From the NCBI GenBank assembly GCA_022925895.1, contig JAKSYS010000417.1:1-54464 (forward strand): a stretch of DNA of 54,464 bases. Reading direction: 5' to 3'. The stretch's first letter is position 1; each line of letters begins with the position of its first letter. This document shows positions 11,271 to 22,992 of the stretch, piece after piece. The translations under genes and the position numbers were made by a program. The DNA is from Fragilaria crotonensis (lineage: Eukaryota > Bacillariophyta > Fragilariophyceae > Fragilariales > Fragilariaceae). The notes beneath the pieces were generated by a model, which was not told the DNA's origin, made no database searches, and saw only the letters and a list, made by a program, of their open reading frames with translations.

Positions 11271-12330
11271 TTGGTACGTATTTTGCTTCTTGTGGTTGCA
11301 CTGAAATTACCATCGTGAACAGACAAAATGGTTTCCAAAAATGAGTGTCGACTTCCCATCAATCCTATATCCTATAGGAAGTTCATCAAAACTAATTTAT
11401 TTGCATCTTTAATCCACAAGCAAATTGATGAAGGTTATTGTCAATGGTCTCACCATAGAACAAACCAATTGGGCAGCATATTACTGGCACAGAACTATTC
11501 CATTAACTACACTCTACTTGCTTGTTCAAGCAAGGAGAGACAAAGGTACAACCAGCAATGTTCTAATTAGAAAGTCAATTCATAAACTTGATACTATGGT
11601 TATGGATGTAACAGGAGATGACAAATCAAGGACCATATTGCCCGCAAACAATGAAAAGAACCACTTCAAGAAGCAGACAACAGTGAGCACCACATCTCGG
11701 TCAACTAGCAAGTGTACTCAACGTTTGCCCAAGGATGCAAGTGCTCACAATTGTATTAGACGAAACTCAAATAAACAAATGTGGATTATGAAGGTACTAC
11801 TAGGTACAAAACAGCTTTCAAGAATGCAACAAACCTTTTGCATTGGACACAGGCAACAAGACTTTGGTAAAATTTGCGACAGACTCCTCAGCATTGAATA
11901 TTCTCTTGATGGCATCAAGTGCTTGCTTGGCATATAGCACCGTGTAAGGCTACAAAGGATGGCTTTGTTAGATGCTGCAAAATAGAGAAGAAAGGTCCTG
12001 AGTCCATAAATCCAATCAAGTTGATGGAAATGATAGCGACTCATCCTGCAGTTTGTCAGGTTGGAGATGGTGAACTCAAAGGCAAGGACTTGAAGCAGCA
12101 GTTAATGGGTGCCTCCATTCTGGAAAATCCGCATGCCAACCTTCACAACCCCAAGTCCGTGTGGCAAAAGGCCTGTGCAGAGTTTCCAGATGCCCTTCAA
12201 GCAGCGACAATGATAGCTGTGAAGGATGCTTGTGCTCAATCGACAAAGGTAGATTATGAAAATCTCAACCAGTGGTTCAACAATGTCAAGAAGGACAAAC
12301 TGGCAACAGGTCTTCTTGCTTGTTGAGGAT
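11270..12330 (+). pseudogene. Unrecognised relic ORFs, possibly the N-terminus of a diatom DDE-type transposase
   Basis: Two overlapping frames (11,425-11,937 and 11,919-12,326) are open and look protein-like, especially the second, which has SILENPHANLHNPKSVWQKA and DYENLNQWFNNVKKD. I associate a WR/K-x-A...NLNQWFxxxKKD pattern with the N-terminal region of transposase-like ORFs in diatoms, but I cannot name the family and the catalytic part is absent. The frame ends at 12,326, just before the satellite array at 12,400, so the array or a deletion may have removed the rest. Confidence 0.35.
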
Positions 12331-12399
12331 GAAAAGGTCTTTGACACGGAGAATGGAGTCAGCCGAGGTCTGGTCACATAATAAGATTTTCTTTCCGGT

Positions 12400-13860
12400 C
12401 CGGACGAAATACTGCCGTAGCCCAGATAGGGAAAGCCCGGCCAGACAATTGTCGTCCCAGTCATTTAACGTCTCTATTGCCGACGAAACTATTAGTACTC
12501 ACTGAAGCAATAAAGCCCGCCCGGACAATTGTCGTCCCAGTCATTTAACGTTTGTCGTCCCAGTCATTTAACGTCTCTATTGCCGGACGAAACTATTAGT
12601 ACTCATTGCCGTAGCCATACAGTGTATGTACCGATACTACTGAAGGAATGAGTACCGATACTACCGGTCAGGACGAAATACTGCCGTAGCCCAGTACTTA
12701 TTGCCGTAGCAATACACTGTATGTACCGATACTACTGAAGCAATGAGTACCGATACTACTGAAACAACCACACTGTACCAGAGTACTCGAGTACATCGAT
12801 AAACTCCGCCAGCCGGTCCTTTAACGTCTCTATTGCGTGACGAAACAATTATGAGTACTCAGTGCCGTAGGCATACAGTGTATGTTCCGATACTACTGAA
12901 GCGATGAGTACCGATACAACCACACTACCAGTACAACAATAAACTCCGCCAGTAGCACAGATCAACGCGGCCCACGTCTCTATTGCCGGACGAAACCATA
13001 TTAGCAATTAGCACTCATTGCCGCCGTAGGCATACAGTGTATAGTGTATGTACCGATACTACTGAAGCAATGAGTACCGGCGATACTACAGTACTGAAAC
13101 AACCACACTACCAGTACAACAATAAACTACGCCAGTAGCCCAGATCAACGCGGCCTTGGGCCGCACATATCCAGATATGGAAAGCCCGGCCAGACAATTG
13201 TCGTCCCAGTCCTTTAACGTCTCTATTGCCAGACAAAACTATTAGCCCGGCCAGACAATTGTCGTCCCAGTCATTTAACGTCTCTATTGGTGTACGAAAC
13301 TATTAGTACTCACTGAAGCAATAAAGCCCGCCCGGCCAGACAATTGTCGTCCCAGTCATTTAACGTCTCTATTGCCGGACGAAACTACCGGTATTAGTAC
13401 TCGTTGCCGTAGCCATACAGTGTATGTACCGATACTACTGAAGGAATGAGTACCGATACTACCGGTCCGGACGAAATACTGCCGTACTGGAGTAGCCCAG
13501 ATAGGGAAAGCCCGGCCAGACAATTGTCGTCCCAGTCATTTAACGTCTCTATTGCCGGACGAAACTATTAGTACTCATTGCCGTAGCCATACAGTGTATG
13601 TGCCGATACTACTGAAGCAATGAGTACCGATACTACTGAAACAACCACACTGTACTCGTACCAGAGTACTCGAGTACATCAATAAACTCCGCCAGCCGGT
13701 CCTTTAACGTCTCTATTGCGGGACGAAACAATTAGCACTCAGTGCCGTAGGCATACAGTGTATGTACCCAATGAGTACCGATACAACCACACTACCAGTA
13801 CAACAATAAACTCCGCCAGTAGCCCAGATCAACGCGGCCTTGGGCCGCACATATCCAGTC
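12400..13860 (+). repeat. Complex nested tandem repeat (satellite-like) array
   Basis: Modules recur in shuffled order. Module a is GACAATTGTCGTCCCAGTC with TTTAACGTCTCTATTGC, seen near 12,439, 12,521, 13,195, 13,255, 13,340 and 13,520. Module b is GACGAAACTATTAGTACTC. Module c is CATACAGTGTATGTACCGAT with ACTACTGAAG, seen near 12,613, 12,708, 12,870, 13,030, 13,415, 13,590 and 13,750. Module d is CAATAAACTCCGCCAG. Module e is CGCGGCCTTGGGCCGCAC, near 13,150 and 13,835. Several modules are themselves palindromic (ACAATTGT, CATACAGTGTATG, GCGGCC-ttg-GGCCGC). No ORF of interest is present. Confidence 0.9.
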
Positions 13861-14639
13861 TGGTTCCTAATAAGGATTGCTTGTACAGTATTGTGATTGT
13901 GTATTGTGTATTGTGTGCGACCATTTGTGTATTTGGTATTTGGGGAGCGATCGGAGACTCGAAGCTCGAACCTGCAGAGTCTGCAAGTCGCCAGTCTGTA
14001 GTGTACTACTGTCGAGGATAGTACCAGTAGGCTACTGGATAAGTCCAGTACCGGTGAGACAGTGAATACCGTCGTTGGCGAAACTAAGCGAGAAATGCGA
14101 AGTTCAGACGGAATGTCAGATTCGAGTCGGACGTGAACTCGGAAGTGATCGCACGACTGAACTGGGACGAAAATTGAAATTAATCGCGCCATGGAATTCC
14201 AATGACTCCAACAATCCAAGATTCCATCGGAGGCCAAAAACTATGGAAGTCAATGGAGAACATTAAACAAGTAGGAGAATGGACAATGGACAGAAATCCA
14301 TTATAAAAGAACTGGTAAGAACAGGACAGAGTCCCAAGGAAGGAAGAAGGCTGGAGAAGGATCTGGAGAGACAGAAGAGGGAACTTGCAGAAGAGTTTAG
14401 TTCGAACTTAAACTCATATCTTTTACTTTGCTGATTTTGTCAAGGCCTGGCAACTGAAGTTATCACCCCATAACCAGAGCAAGTACTGTGGTACCGCACT
14501 CACAAATATCTGGGATTCTCAACATACTAGTATGTGTACTATAGTATGAAGTCAATGCAGTCTTGAGTCTCCAGTCATGAGGATACACTAACCATTCTTG
14601 CTTGTACCATAGAACGGGGAAGAAGGTAAACAAGGTCAA
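13861..14639. other. Non-coding DNA after the satellite array
   Basis: The left end still resembles array flank: AGTCTGGTTCCTAATAAGGAT near 13,857 is similar to the AGACTGGTTTCAAATAGGAT at 10,611. The remainder is moderate-GC sequence with no recognisable gene. Confidence 0.5.
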
Positions 14640-15330
14640 GCAAGAAAAGAGCGCATGTCTCTACCATTGTTTCTTTCTAGGATGCATGAAGCAAGCCAGC
14701 ACAATCACAGGCTATTGAGATTTTTAGTCAGGATGAGAGTGTTATCGCAATTACTCTTCCCACCAAAAAGAACCGCGTTGTTTAGCCAAACCAGTGGTGT
14801 GGGCTTTGTTATCATTAAGGCAGGCAGGAGTATATTGACAAAGCTGCGACACGGGAAATCTCGACACGCATGGACAAAACAGTTTTGACTGTGTTGCCAT
14901 TTCTCAAAAAATGCTGATTGCTGAGGCATCCCAAAGAGGGTACTATTGGAAACGTTTTCATATGGTGTTACAATTAGAAGTCATCATAGATTGTACAAAG
15001 AGTATACATCCAGATATCAAATTTGCTTATGTTTGTCTTTGACCAAAGTCCTGATGGCCATGCAAGCTTACAGAATGAAGAGGTGTATTTGTTCCGTTAA
15101 GATTTTGATATAAGGAATTAATAAGTACTAAACTTGATGCAAGGGCACCAGCCACAAGCATCAATTCGCACATACTGTTGCCTTCCAAGAGAAGTGGAGT
15201 ATACTATTGACAATAATACAAGTACTTTTGTGCGCAATGAGGGTTTTGCTTGTGATAAGGGTTTGCTCTTGCATTTTCTAGATCATAAATTACCTGAGCC
15301 GGAAGAAAACAGGTTGTGAAGCAGAAGACA
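14640..15330 (+). pseudogene. Relic of a DDE-like transposase family (copy 1)
   Basis: From 14,938 the + strand reads GYYWKRFHMVLQLEVIIDC and on through HPDIKF, then after a one-base shift FDQSPDGHASLQNE (about 15,041). The same block in the second relic (19,060-19,180) reads GYWNSFHMAIQL, DVVDCLKVFRPQFDF and FDHIQGH. Agreement between the two copies inside this window shows they descend from one protein family. The FD-x-x-x-GH motif could contain the second acidic residue of a DDE/RNase H-fold catalytic triad. Upstream, 14,650-14,930 is compatible with the preceding part of the same protein but is full of stops. I cannot assign a named superfamily. Confidence 0.45.
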
Positions 15331-17799
15331 GGAATTGGAAGAAAACATGCCACCCTGATGCACTATGGAGGTAAATTGAATAAATGCTACCAAAACAACT
15401 GAAAATCCATCATTGTGGAGCAGCATGGCATTAGTGGTTATGATGGAACAAAATTAGAAGCTAGCCTAAGTATGAGAAATCCCACATAGCCTGGATGTAG
15501 CCCATTATGGCATAAAGACATAGAAGTCATTAAAAACTTGTTACTCCAAGACCTGCAATTCTGTGGATTCTTGAGATTTGCTTTGCATACTGGCAATCTG
15601 GTACATCCTCGCTACGGAATAGAAAATGTCCCAGTTCATTATTGGTTGTTCAGGTGAGAAAGAGCCTGCCACTGGTTTTATTGGAAATTCTATCACAGAT
15701 CATTATCCAATGAAAGTGATTCCTTAGGCTTCAAACTGGGGACAAGCAACTGCCACTTTGCCTCACCTTGGACTGCAATCAAAATTTCTGACAAGGACAA
15801 GAGTGACAACTGCTCAATGGGTCTTTCATCATACAGAGAAACAAATACCTGAGTGTATTGTCACATGCATGACAATGATGATTCTATTGCAGATCATTCT
15901 TTGATGAATATGACTTCTCAGTTCCCACTTGGTGGCACTTAACTGGGCAAAAGTGATACTTTTGCACTATTGCTTATGCCTCATAACAGCACCACACCAC
16001 AACCATCTTCATCAGCCAGGTATACAGATTACAGGAATGGGACCTCCTCAATTGGTGCCTTTCTTATTGGCAACATTACGCTTTTTCTTCCCTGACCGGC
16101 GCACTACTCTGTTCTACGCACACACTATGAGTAAACACTACTATACACTACACATCCGGTACTCAGTAGTCACATTTTTGACTACTCCCAGCAATGTTGG
16201 TAGTCAGTGGTAATCAGTAGTCAGTCATAATCAGTAGAGTTTATCAAGCTTTGACTACTTGGTCCCGTGATTGGCAAACCCTGCTGGTACTACAGCTGTT
16301 TTCATATACTGAAGTCCTCACGTTTGCCTTGGTAATATGTCTTTGTAAATATATTTAGCCTACATGTACAAAATAAATTTAACACGCTAACATCAACGCT
16401 TTACCTATGGGGGAATGAACGGGTCAATAAAGCTCACCCGTTTGTATCCCTGAGGCCTGCCTCATGGCATAGTCTACCTTGATGCCTTGGGGATTGAGCA
16501 AGATGAGTGAGGCCTCGTCGGGGATAAAGCTCCCAACCCCCAAAAATGTGATTGTAACGAATGCCTCCATGCGACTTGGTGACGACAAAATTCTTCGACA
16601 GCAAGTGTGGAGAAAACTGTTGCCAGCTGAGTCATGGGCTGTGATATTGACTTTATCTGGTCTCATTGATGAAAGCATGCTGGGTACAGTTGATGCTACA
16701 TAATTCAATGCAGCAATGATTCAAAGCAAACAATTCTTTGATGGCACAAATCATACTGGAATATTCCGCATCAGATTTTGAGAATCCAAAACGTCCAAGG
16801 CTCCGCCTCAGCGCCGTGCTCGCTGAGGAGCAGGATCAGTCGCCTGGCAGCGGTCGAGCGTCCTCGATCGACAATGTCGGGACGAGACGAAGCAATTGCG
16901 ATCACACGATGCACGCTGTCGAATGGGGCGGAGTTCTCTGACAGATGTTCTTGGAGTGTCTGGAAGCGTATATACTTAGCGTTCCCGTACCTCTACACCC
17001 TTACGATCGATTGGACCGGCGAAGATGCGTTTGAGGTTTAAAGGATAGCTAAAGTGGGAGTTGTGAGCGGAGGCCGAGAGGTGCTCCGCTGTTAAACTAT
17101 AGTAGTAAGCCTTGTGCGTAGAATGTACGTGAGTCACAGTGGGAGATCAAGTGTGACTCAATCACATACGTGGATGTATGGATGTATACAGTACGGATGA
17201 GCGACGGTACAGCGGTCAATATGCACTGATAGATTTCAAAAACAGCCAGTTTTACTACATGGTCATAGATCCATGTGATCAGGCATAGTATCCCTGTCCT
17301 CTTGACATAAAGTGGAAAGACAGCCAGTGTCCTTACCATGGCTGCCAATGTGATGTCAGCAACTGTCATAACAAGAAGTTCCGTGATGCTCAAGGATAAA
17401 CTTCCAATTGCAGCTGCACTGGACAGCATGTCATCACAATCAAGCAAAAAAGATACAGAGCAGCATTTCTATAAGGCTCCTTTTTCTATCATTGTTCTGA
17501 AATCAATCACAAGAACGCAACCGGGCGTTGGAATCAATCACAACAACTTGTCCTCCCAACTGTCATGAGCAACAAGAAGATGAAGAACAACATCATGAAG
17601 GAAGACCACCAGCCATGCAATATAGTGCAAGATAGCACATCAGTGCTCCGCATCCAAGCTGGTACATCGTGTTTCTGGAAGAGTCGCGATGCACGGAATC
17701 TATTTGCGGGTGGAGGGAGCACATCATCATCATTTGAGGAATTTTCAGCCAACATTGGCGGCGGCAATAGTGTTCTAAACTTTTTGGAGGGTCATGTTG
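15331..17799. other. Mostly non-coding or heavily decayed DNA
   Basis: No intact gene is present. An open - strand frame at 16,708-16,424 (94 aa) has a hydrophobic FVTITFLGVGSFIP-type segment but no family I recognise. Around 16,780-17,090 the GC content rises and a GCGGAG...CTCCGC inverted repeat sits near 17,070, which may mark the end of a small non-autonomous element. Confidence 0.4.
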
Positions 17800-19878
17800 T
17801 TGCTCTACAATTTGTGAGCAAAACACTGAAAGGCTGGCAAGATGTGGTGCAAGGGCGCAATGCCGAAAACGCGTGTTCTAAATCTGACATTTTTGTTTTG
17901 AAGATATGGGTAATTATTCTGTGCTTGCTGGCATACCGTCGAACCGCCATGCGGCACATGAATTCATGGACCTGGAAGCAATGCTGCAGCAAAGCCTGCC
18001 GACAGCTCAATGAGCTTGGCATGGTGCAAGCAACGAAACATAGAAATGTTCAGGATTGGAATATGGAGTTTTGCAAGTGCAGGACATTCCGTCACCTGGA
18101 TCATATTGTGAGATGAGGGAAACGCCCATTTCCACTTCTCTTCATGAAGTTTCCCGATGCAAAAGGTCAAATAGGGGCGTTCGGCTTAGGTAATCTGTTG
18201 ATTCTGACAGTTGAACTAGTTTGAATGTTCTGCATTGAAGAGCTCTTCCCAAGAATATACCTGCAGTGGCGTGACGAGAATGATAAGCACCAAGCAGTGT
18301 CGTTCTTGCTGACACACGAAATGCTTCTGAACAAGGTACACGAAATTAGAAGTTTTGGCATTCTAACATGCTGGCAATCGATAAATTAAAATGGCTTTAC
18401 TTACTATAGTATGCAACAGAAATTGTATTATGTGGATGGTCATGAACGTGACAACGTTATTTTATCTCGCAAGCAATTCAGTCACAGGTACCAGGTACCT
18501 CACCAAGCTAGAACCGTGGTGTTTGCTAATTGTACAATATTCTTCAAATGAACTCAAGGCAGCAAATCTCAATCCTTAGTTTGGCTCCTACAGCCAAGTA
18601 TAAAGAAGATGAATTCAATAGCATTTTCTATGAGTTTGATGTTGACTTCTGCAACATTTGCCTGTTGTGGAAATGAGACCTACGATGCAACGCATGGAAA
18701 AATGCATCAAAGAGTGTGCGTGCCCTTTTAATTCTCGGCATATCAAAATTTATGTTCAGGACAAATTACTTTTCTCCCAATTCCTGTTTCCCTCAAAGAG
18801 TTGGGTTGGCCCAAATCAAGAGCGAGGATAATTTTCCCAATTCCCTCGGTGAAGGACTAATCGTATCTGTATTTGTGTCTTGCGACACTGGCTTTGGAAT
18901 GCCAATGAAAGATGAAGATCTAGCACTTGTCAATGCTTTGCGACACGGAACACACTATATTTGACCGGACTACTGCACTTGAAGTCAACAAAGATACTCG
19001 GAAGCAACCGTTGACAGAATCTCCTTTTGTCGGAAAGTTGCTTATAGGAGCCTTGAAAGGTGCTGGCTACTGGAATAGCTTTCACATGGCAATTCAACTT
19101 TAAGATGTGGTTGATTGCTTGAAAGTTTTCCGACCACAATTTGACTTTGTTTGTATGTTCGATCACATTCAAGGCCATCTCGAAAAAAATGGGGCTCTAG
19201 ATGCACACATAATGTCGCGGAGTTTTGGTGGCAAGCAACCCAAAATGCACTCATCTGTGATAACAGGAAACTATACTGCAAATAGGGGATCAACAAAGCA
19301 TGGTCTTCAAAGCTGATGACCAAGGTCCATGGTGGCTGGCTACAGCCGAAGCTTAAGAGCATCGGAGGTATGACAATCATGACAACCATGATGGGCGTAC
19401 CCCAAAAACATACCACGAACACGGGTTGAGTTGGCCTCTGCATTGCTTGAGGAATCAGGCATCACAGTAGAGTCCAATCACTCATTGTATGAGCAGCCGG
19501 AACGTGCTACTATTCATGGCATCAGTCTGATGCACAAGAAAGTCTATGCCAGCAAAGGTTGGCTCGGTAAAGCAAAAGGACTTCTCCAAGTCTTATGGGA
19601 GAGAGGTGGATTGATCCAACTAAATGCAAGGAATATGAGGACAAAGAAGGAAACAAAGTTATCACTACATCATATTATACACTTAGCGGACGGAAAGTGC
19701 TTGTGACTGGTCAGATTATCAAATTGTCATCACTGAGAGTGTTGATGGGCAACTCTTATGACTTCAAGACAAAAAAAACAGCTCTACAATTTTTGGGCTC
19801 CCAACTTGGTTTGCAAGTGATGCTCACGCGAACGTTCGATTGTGAATTTTCGGGTGAAGGCGTATCAAGTATCAATCA
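17800..19878 (+). pseudogene. Relic of a DDE-like transposase family (copy 2), left part, interrupted by a copia element
   Basis: Decayed segments run in order on the + strand: NSWTWKQCCSKA and NVQDWNMEF (17,960-18,080), FRHLDHIVR then GKRPFP and FPDAKG (18,090-18,170), LYYVDGHERDNV (18,426-18,461), SCDTGFGMP (18,880), GYWNSFHMAIQL and FDHIQGH (19,064-19,180), SFGGKQPKM (19,222), and KGLLQVLWERGG with WIDPTK (19,575-19,630), then CEFSGEGV (19,844). The order and motifs match a large transposase-like family that I know from diatoms but cannot name with certainty. The last recognisable motif is cut by the copia LTR at 19,879, and the protein resumes at 24,954. Multiple stops and frame changes show it is dead. 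Confidence 0.5.
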
Positions 19879-20033
19879 TGTCGCGCTATCGCTGTCATGG
19901 TTACTTACTCTAGAAGATACAAAGGTAGGAAGATAAAAAAAGGAGGTAACGCTTCCACCACAGTAACGGCTAGTTCCAACCCATACAGTATCAACCATGT
20001 ACAGTAATACCGTACCACCACTAGATTCGTTCA
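19879..20033 (-). repeat. 3' LTR of the copia element (155 bp)
   Basis: It starts TGTCGCGCTATCGCTGTCAT and ends TAGATTCGTTCA on the + strand. It matches 24,759-24,953 except for a roughly 40-bp deletion after the GATAAAAA run and scattered changes. Confidence 0.85.
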
Positions 20034-20185
20034 GTCCCCTCGAACAATATCGAGGTAACCGAAGGATTGTTTGCCACAAATCGACCTGGTATGTACAAGA
20101 GCCACATGACAATGCATGTTCCAGGAGGTAACCGACGAGAGCCAAACGGCCCTCGATGAACCTAGGCTATACTTCACTCCAATCA

Positions 20186-20368
20186 TCAATACATAAACCG
20201 ATCACAAAGAAAATCTCGCGTTGCTAGCGGCAAGGATTTGGTGAGGACATCTGCCAAGTTGGTCTTGCCATCCTCCTTTGTCACTCTGATTGTGCCCGCG
20301 GCAACAGCCTCTCTCGTCCGATGGTAAGCTATCGCATTGTGCTTTCGTTTCCATTCGCAACAAGCCAC
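20186..20368 (-). pseudogene. Copia RNase H C-terminal fragment
   Basis: The 60-aa frame has KHNAIAYHRTREAVAAG and DGKTNLADVLTKSLP, the terminal RNase H segment of copia pol (the HxxxEAV...NxADxxTK pattern). It begins at the deletion junction near 20,350 and ends normally at 20,186, followed by about 150 bp of 3' untranslated sequence up to the polypurine tract. Confidence 0.85.
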
Positions 20369-21295
20369 GCTTTTCTCTTGAAATTCTCACTCATCTTAAT
20401 GTCAAATATAAAATGACACTTTATTCTTTGAAATCCCGGTGGGAGTTCACGCTCGCTCTTCTCCCATCTCTCACATGCCGGTCGCACGTTCTTCATCTCC
20501 TTACAAAATGGCTTCCCACCATAGGATATCACCATTTTCCCTATCAATTGCGAGCGCCTCCTCGACAGACTTCGGGATACGGATACCAAACTTGTGAGTC
20601 CGCTGCCAGTATTTGGATTTGACCTTCAATAAGATTCGGCCACGCTTCCTTATGACATCACCGACCCACCAGGCAAATGCTGGTTCCTCGCTGATACAAT
20701 TGGCGAATGCATACTCCGCAACGAGAATTGGATACGATTGTCGGGCATCTTTTAAAGCCACCCAATTGGAACTGCCACCTTTCCATTTGCACACCAGGAG
20801 TTGCCACCCCTGCGTTGTGCGTCTTCTTCTCTTGACGCCATTCTTCATCGTAACGATTGCATCAGCCTTGTCAATCGCACTATCGCTTCGTCGGTGATCT
20901 ATGATCTCATCTAGGAGCACGTGCCTTGCGCCTTCGTCGTCAATCTGTGAATCAAGGTTCTGAGCAACGAGGTTACCAGATAACGATTCAGTTCGTCCAT
21001 CCCTGAATTCTACCGAATACTCTCTCGTGTCAAGCAAAGGATTTATATTTGCCATTCCAATTGGCCGCCCTTCAGCGTCACGGAGTCGCTTCGTTACTTT
21101 ACCGAATTGTACGTCGCTCTCATAGTTCGCTCCTACTGCCATTGCCACTTCCTTGTTCAGATACTCATCGCCAAAAGTGTCAGGGGTGAACACATCATCA
21201 GCATCAGGAACTTCAGGATCAGACACAACTGCGTTGAATCTTCTTTCCGCAAATTCACCGTCATGATCCTCGGTGTAATCATCCCAGTCTTGCAA
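20329..21295 (-). pseudogene. Copia pol linker and N-terminal part of reverse transcriptase, truncated
   Basis: ORF 21,295-20,501 includes NPLLDTREYSVEF, VLLDEIIDHR and EPAFAWWVGDVIRKR, then PKSVEEALAIDRENGD, the conserved lead-in to copia RT. The frame changes near 20,540 into 20,589-20,329, with KEMKNVRPA and KCHFIFDIKMSENFKRKA, the first RT fingers motif. The sequence then stops before the palm: no FxDV or YVDD motif exists anywhere in the element. An internal deletion joins this directly to RNase H. Confidence 0.8.
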
Positions 21296-21567
21296 CTGGC
21301 GCTCCTGATCCTCACCCCCCCCCTGTGAATTACATGGTTCTCATCCTTTAATAACTGGGCAATGCGCCCGTCGTATTCTTCGCATCGCTGCTTGACTTCG
21401 ATCGTTCCAAGCTCCAGGTTCATAACGCGCTGCACAGTAGTTCTGGAAATCACTCGGCCATGAATGGTTAGTACCCAGTAAGACATTAAGTTACCTATGC
21501 GATGCAATACACCAAGCCACCGTCCAAACAGATTATCGCCGACGCCTGCATTGTCAGGGTACCACAC

Positions 21568-22107
21568 CTAGTCATCAAAACCAAAGTCGAGGTATTCCGA
21601 TGTATCAGGCGTTTCACCGGTGACCTGTTCAATGGGAGTTCTGCCTTCCAAGGAAAAGGATGAGTTTGCTGTAAGTGGCATTATTTCACATATCCACATT
21701 ACACCATAGTCCCATAAACGCTTAGGAACTTTTCTCTTTGTCATCTGACGGAACCATTTCCTCTTGACTTCACGAATGACCGACTCCGCACAATTCTGTT
21801 GCGGTCGGTGTGGTTTGCTGACGTGATGTTCAATATTGTACTTCCTTATTGTTTGCATGACTACAGTCTTGGGCCCAGTCTGTTCGCTCGCACCGTCAGA
21901 CGTCAATTGTTCAGGGATCCCATAATCGCGCACAAATTGTCGCAACGCCTGGCCAGCTGATGACTTCTTTTCCATGGAGTAAGCCTTTACAAAGTAGGTC
22001 TCGTTAGCAAATATCTGTGCACATGTGTTGTTAGTAATAGACTTGCAACGCCTGAACAGTGTATCGGTATAGAACTTTTGATTTCGCAGTTTCTTTTGGT
22101 TAAACAT
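21568..22107 (-). pseudogene. Copia integrase core
   Basis: The 179-aa frame carries the RNase H-fold triad: D in QKFYTDTLF, D in LTSDGASEQTG, and E in NCAESVIREVK, with about the right spacing. This enzyme joins retroelement cDNA to host DNA. A frame change near 22,135 separates it from the upstream zinc-binding segment (SARWNIGFNQARQTL). ORF end at 21,568 is another break before the region leading to RT. Confidence 0.8.
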
Positions 22108-22254
22108 TCTGTCCGATCGGTATCGTCGACTTAACGGAAGTATTGCTGATCTAACCCCCGCTGTGTTGTTACCTTTAAGGTTTGTCGCGCTTGGTTAAAT
22201 CCGATGTTCCACCTCGCACTGAGCTGTTCGCTAGATATCGCTGGGTGTTGATCT

Positions 22255-22971
22255 TTAGATATGAAAAGTTTTCCTCGCTTCGATATCAACTGCGCTTATG
22301 GTTCGTTGATTGGACATAATTTCAGCCATTTCTTGCCAGCAGTAAACCGAAGATATCTGCAGAAGGCCTGGCTCCGTATCACAGAATCCCGTTTCCGCCT
22401 CCGCAGATTGTGTAGACGCAAGTCGCACAGTGTGCAGATTCCATTCTGTGTCAAGTGTTAGGTGGACATGGGGTGAATTTTCAAGTTCGTGCTGCGTGGG
22501 GGTGGTTGACTCGACAAAAAGAGTATTGCCCATTATGGACAGGGGGATAGGTACGATATCATTGGAGATGGAGATGGGATTTTCAGTGTCGAACGGATTA
22601 TCATGCACGGTCACTCCAGCGTATCGTAACTGGTTGGGGTTGATCAACGAGTGTGTCAATTTTTCACCAAACCAAAGACCCTGGTGGATCACCAGGATAT
22701 ACACATGCCCATCTGATTGGTCTGTGTACGCCGTCGCCGCAGTTACGATAGGGACATTCTTCTCGGCGTCATACGCCTCGGAGTTATAGGGAGACACATC
22801 GCAAACGCGACCAGTGAAATGGAGGGGAACGAAATTCGATCCGAGGGCACAAGTGTCAGTATGGGAGTCGAGTTCACAACAAGCTGTGTAGGGAGTAGAG
22901 TTAGATAGTGAGGAAAGAGTGCGATGAGCAGGTGATATACTCCGCCTCGGCGTCGTTCGGTACGCCGCCAA
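22255..22971 (-). pseudogene. Copia aspartic protease region of pol
   Basis: The 238-aa frame has CCELDSHTDTCALGSNF near 22,870, the LDSHxDT form of the protease active site seen in diatom copia polyproteins (in place of DTG/DSG). A LTHSLINPNQLRYAGV segment, typical of copia protease/integrase linkers, follows. There is no ATG at its start; it continues from gag after the in-frame TGA. It ends at a stop at 22,255; the downstream frame continues the zinc-finger and linker region of integrase. Confidence 0.75.
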
Positions 22972-22992
22972 CGCTCGAGACAGAGTTGCCAG

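Noticed and set aside
12400-13860. CRISPR array
   Set aside because: Repeats are of many lengths and modules, are adjacent rather than separated by unique spacers, and the genome is eukaryotic.
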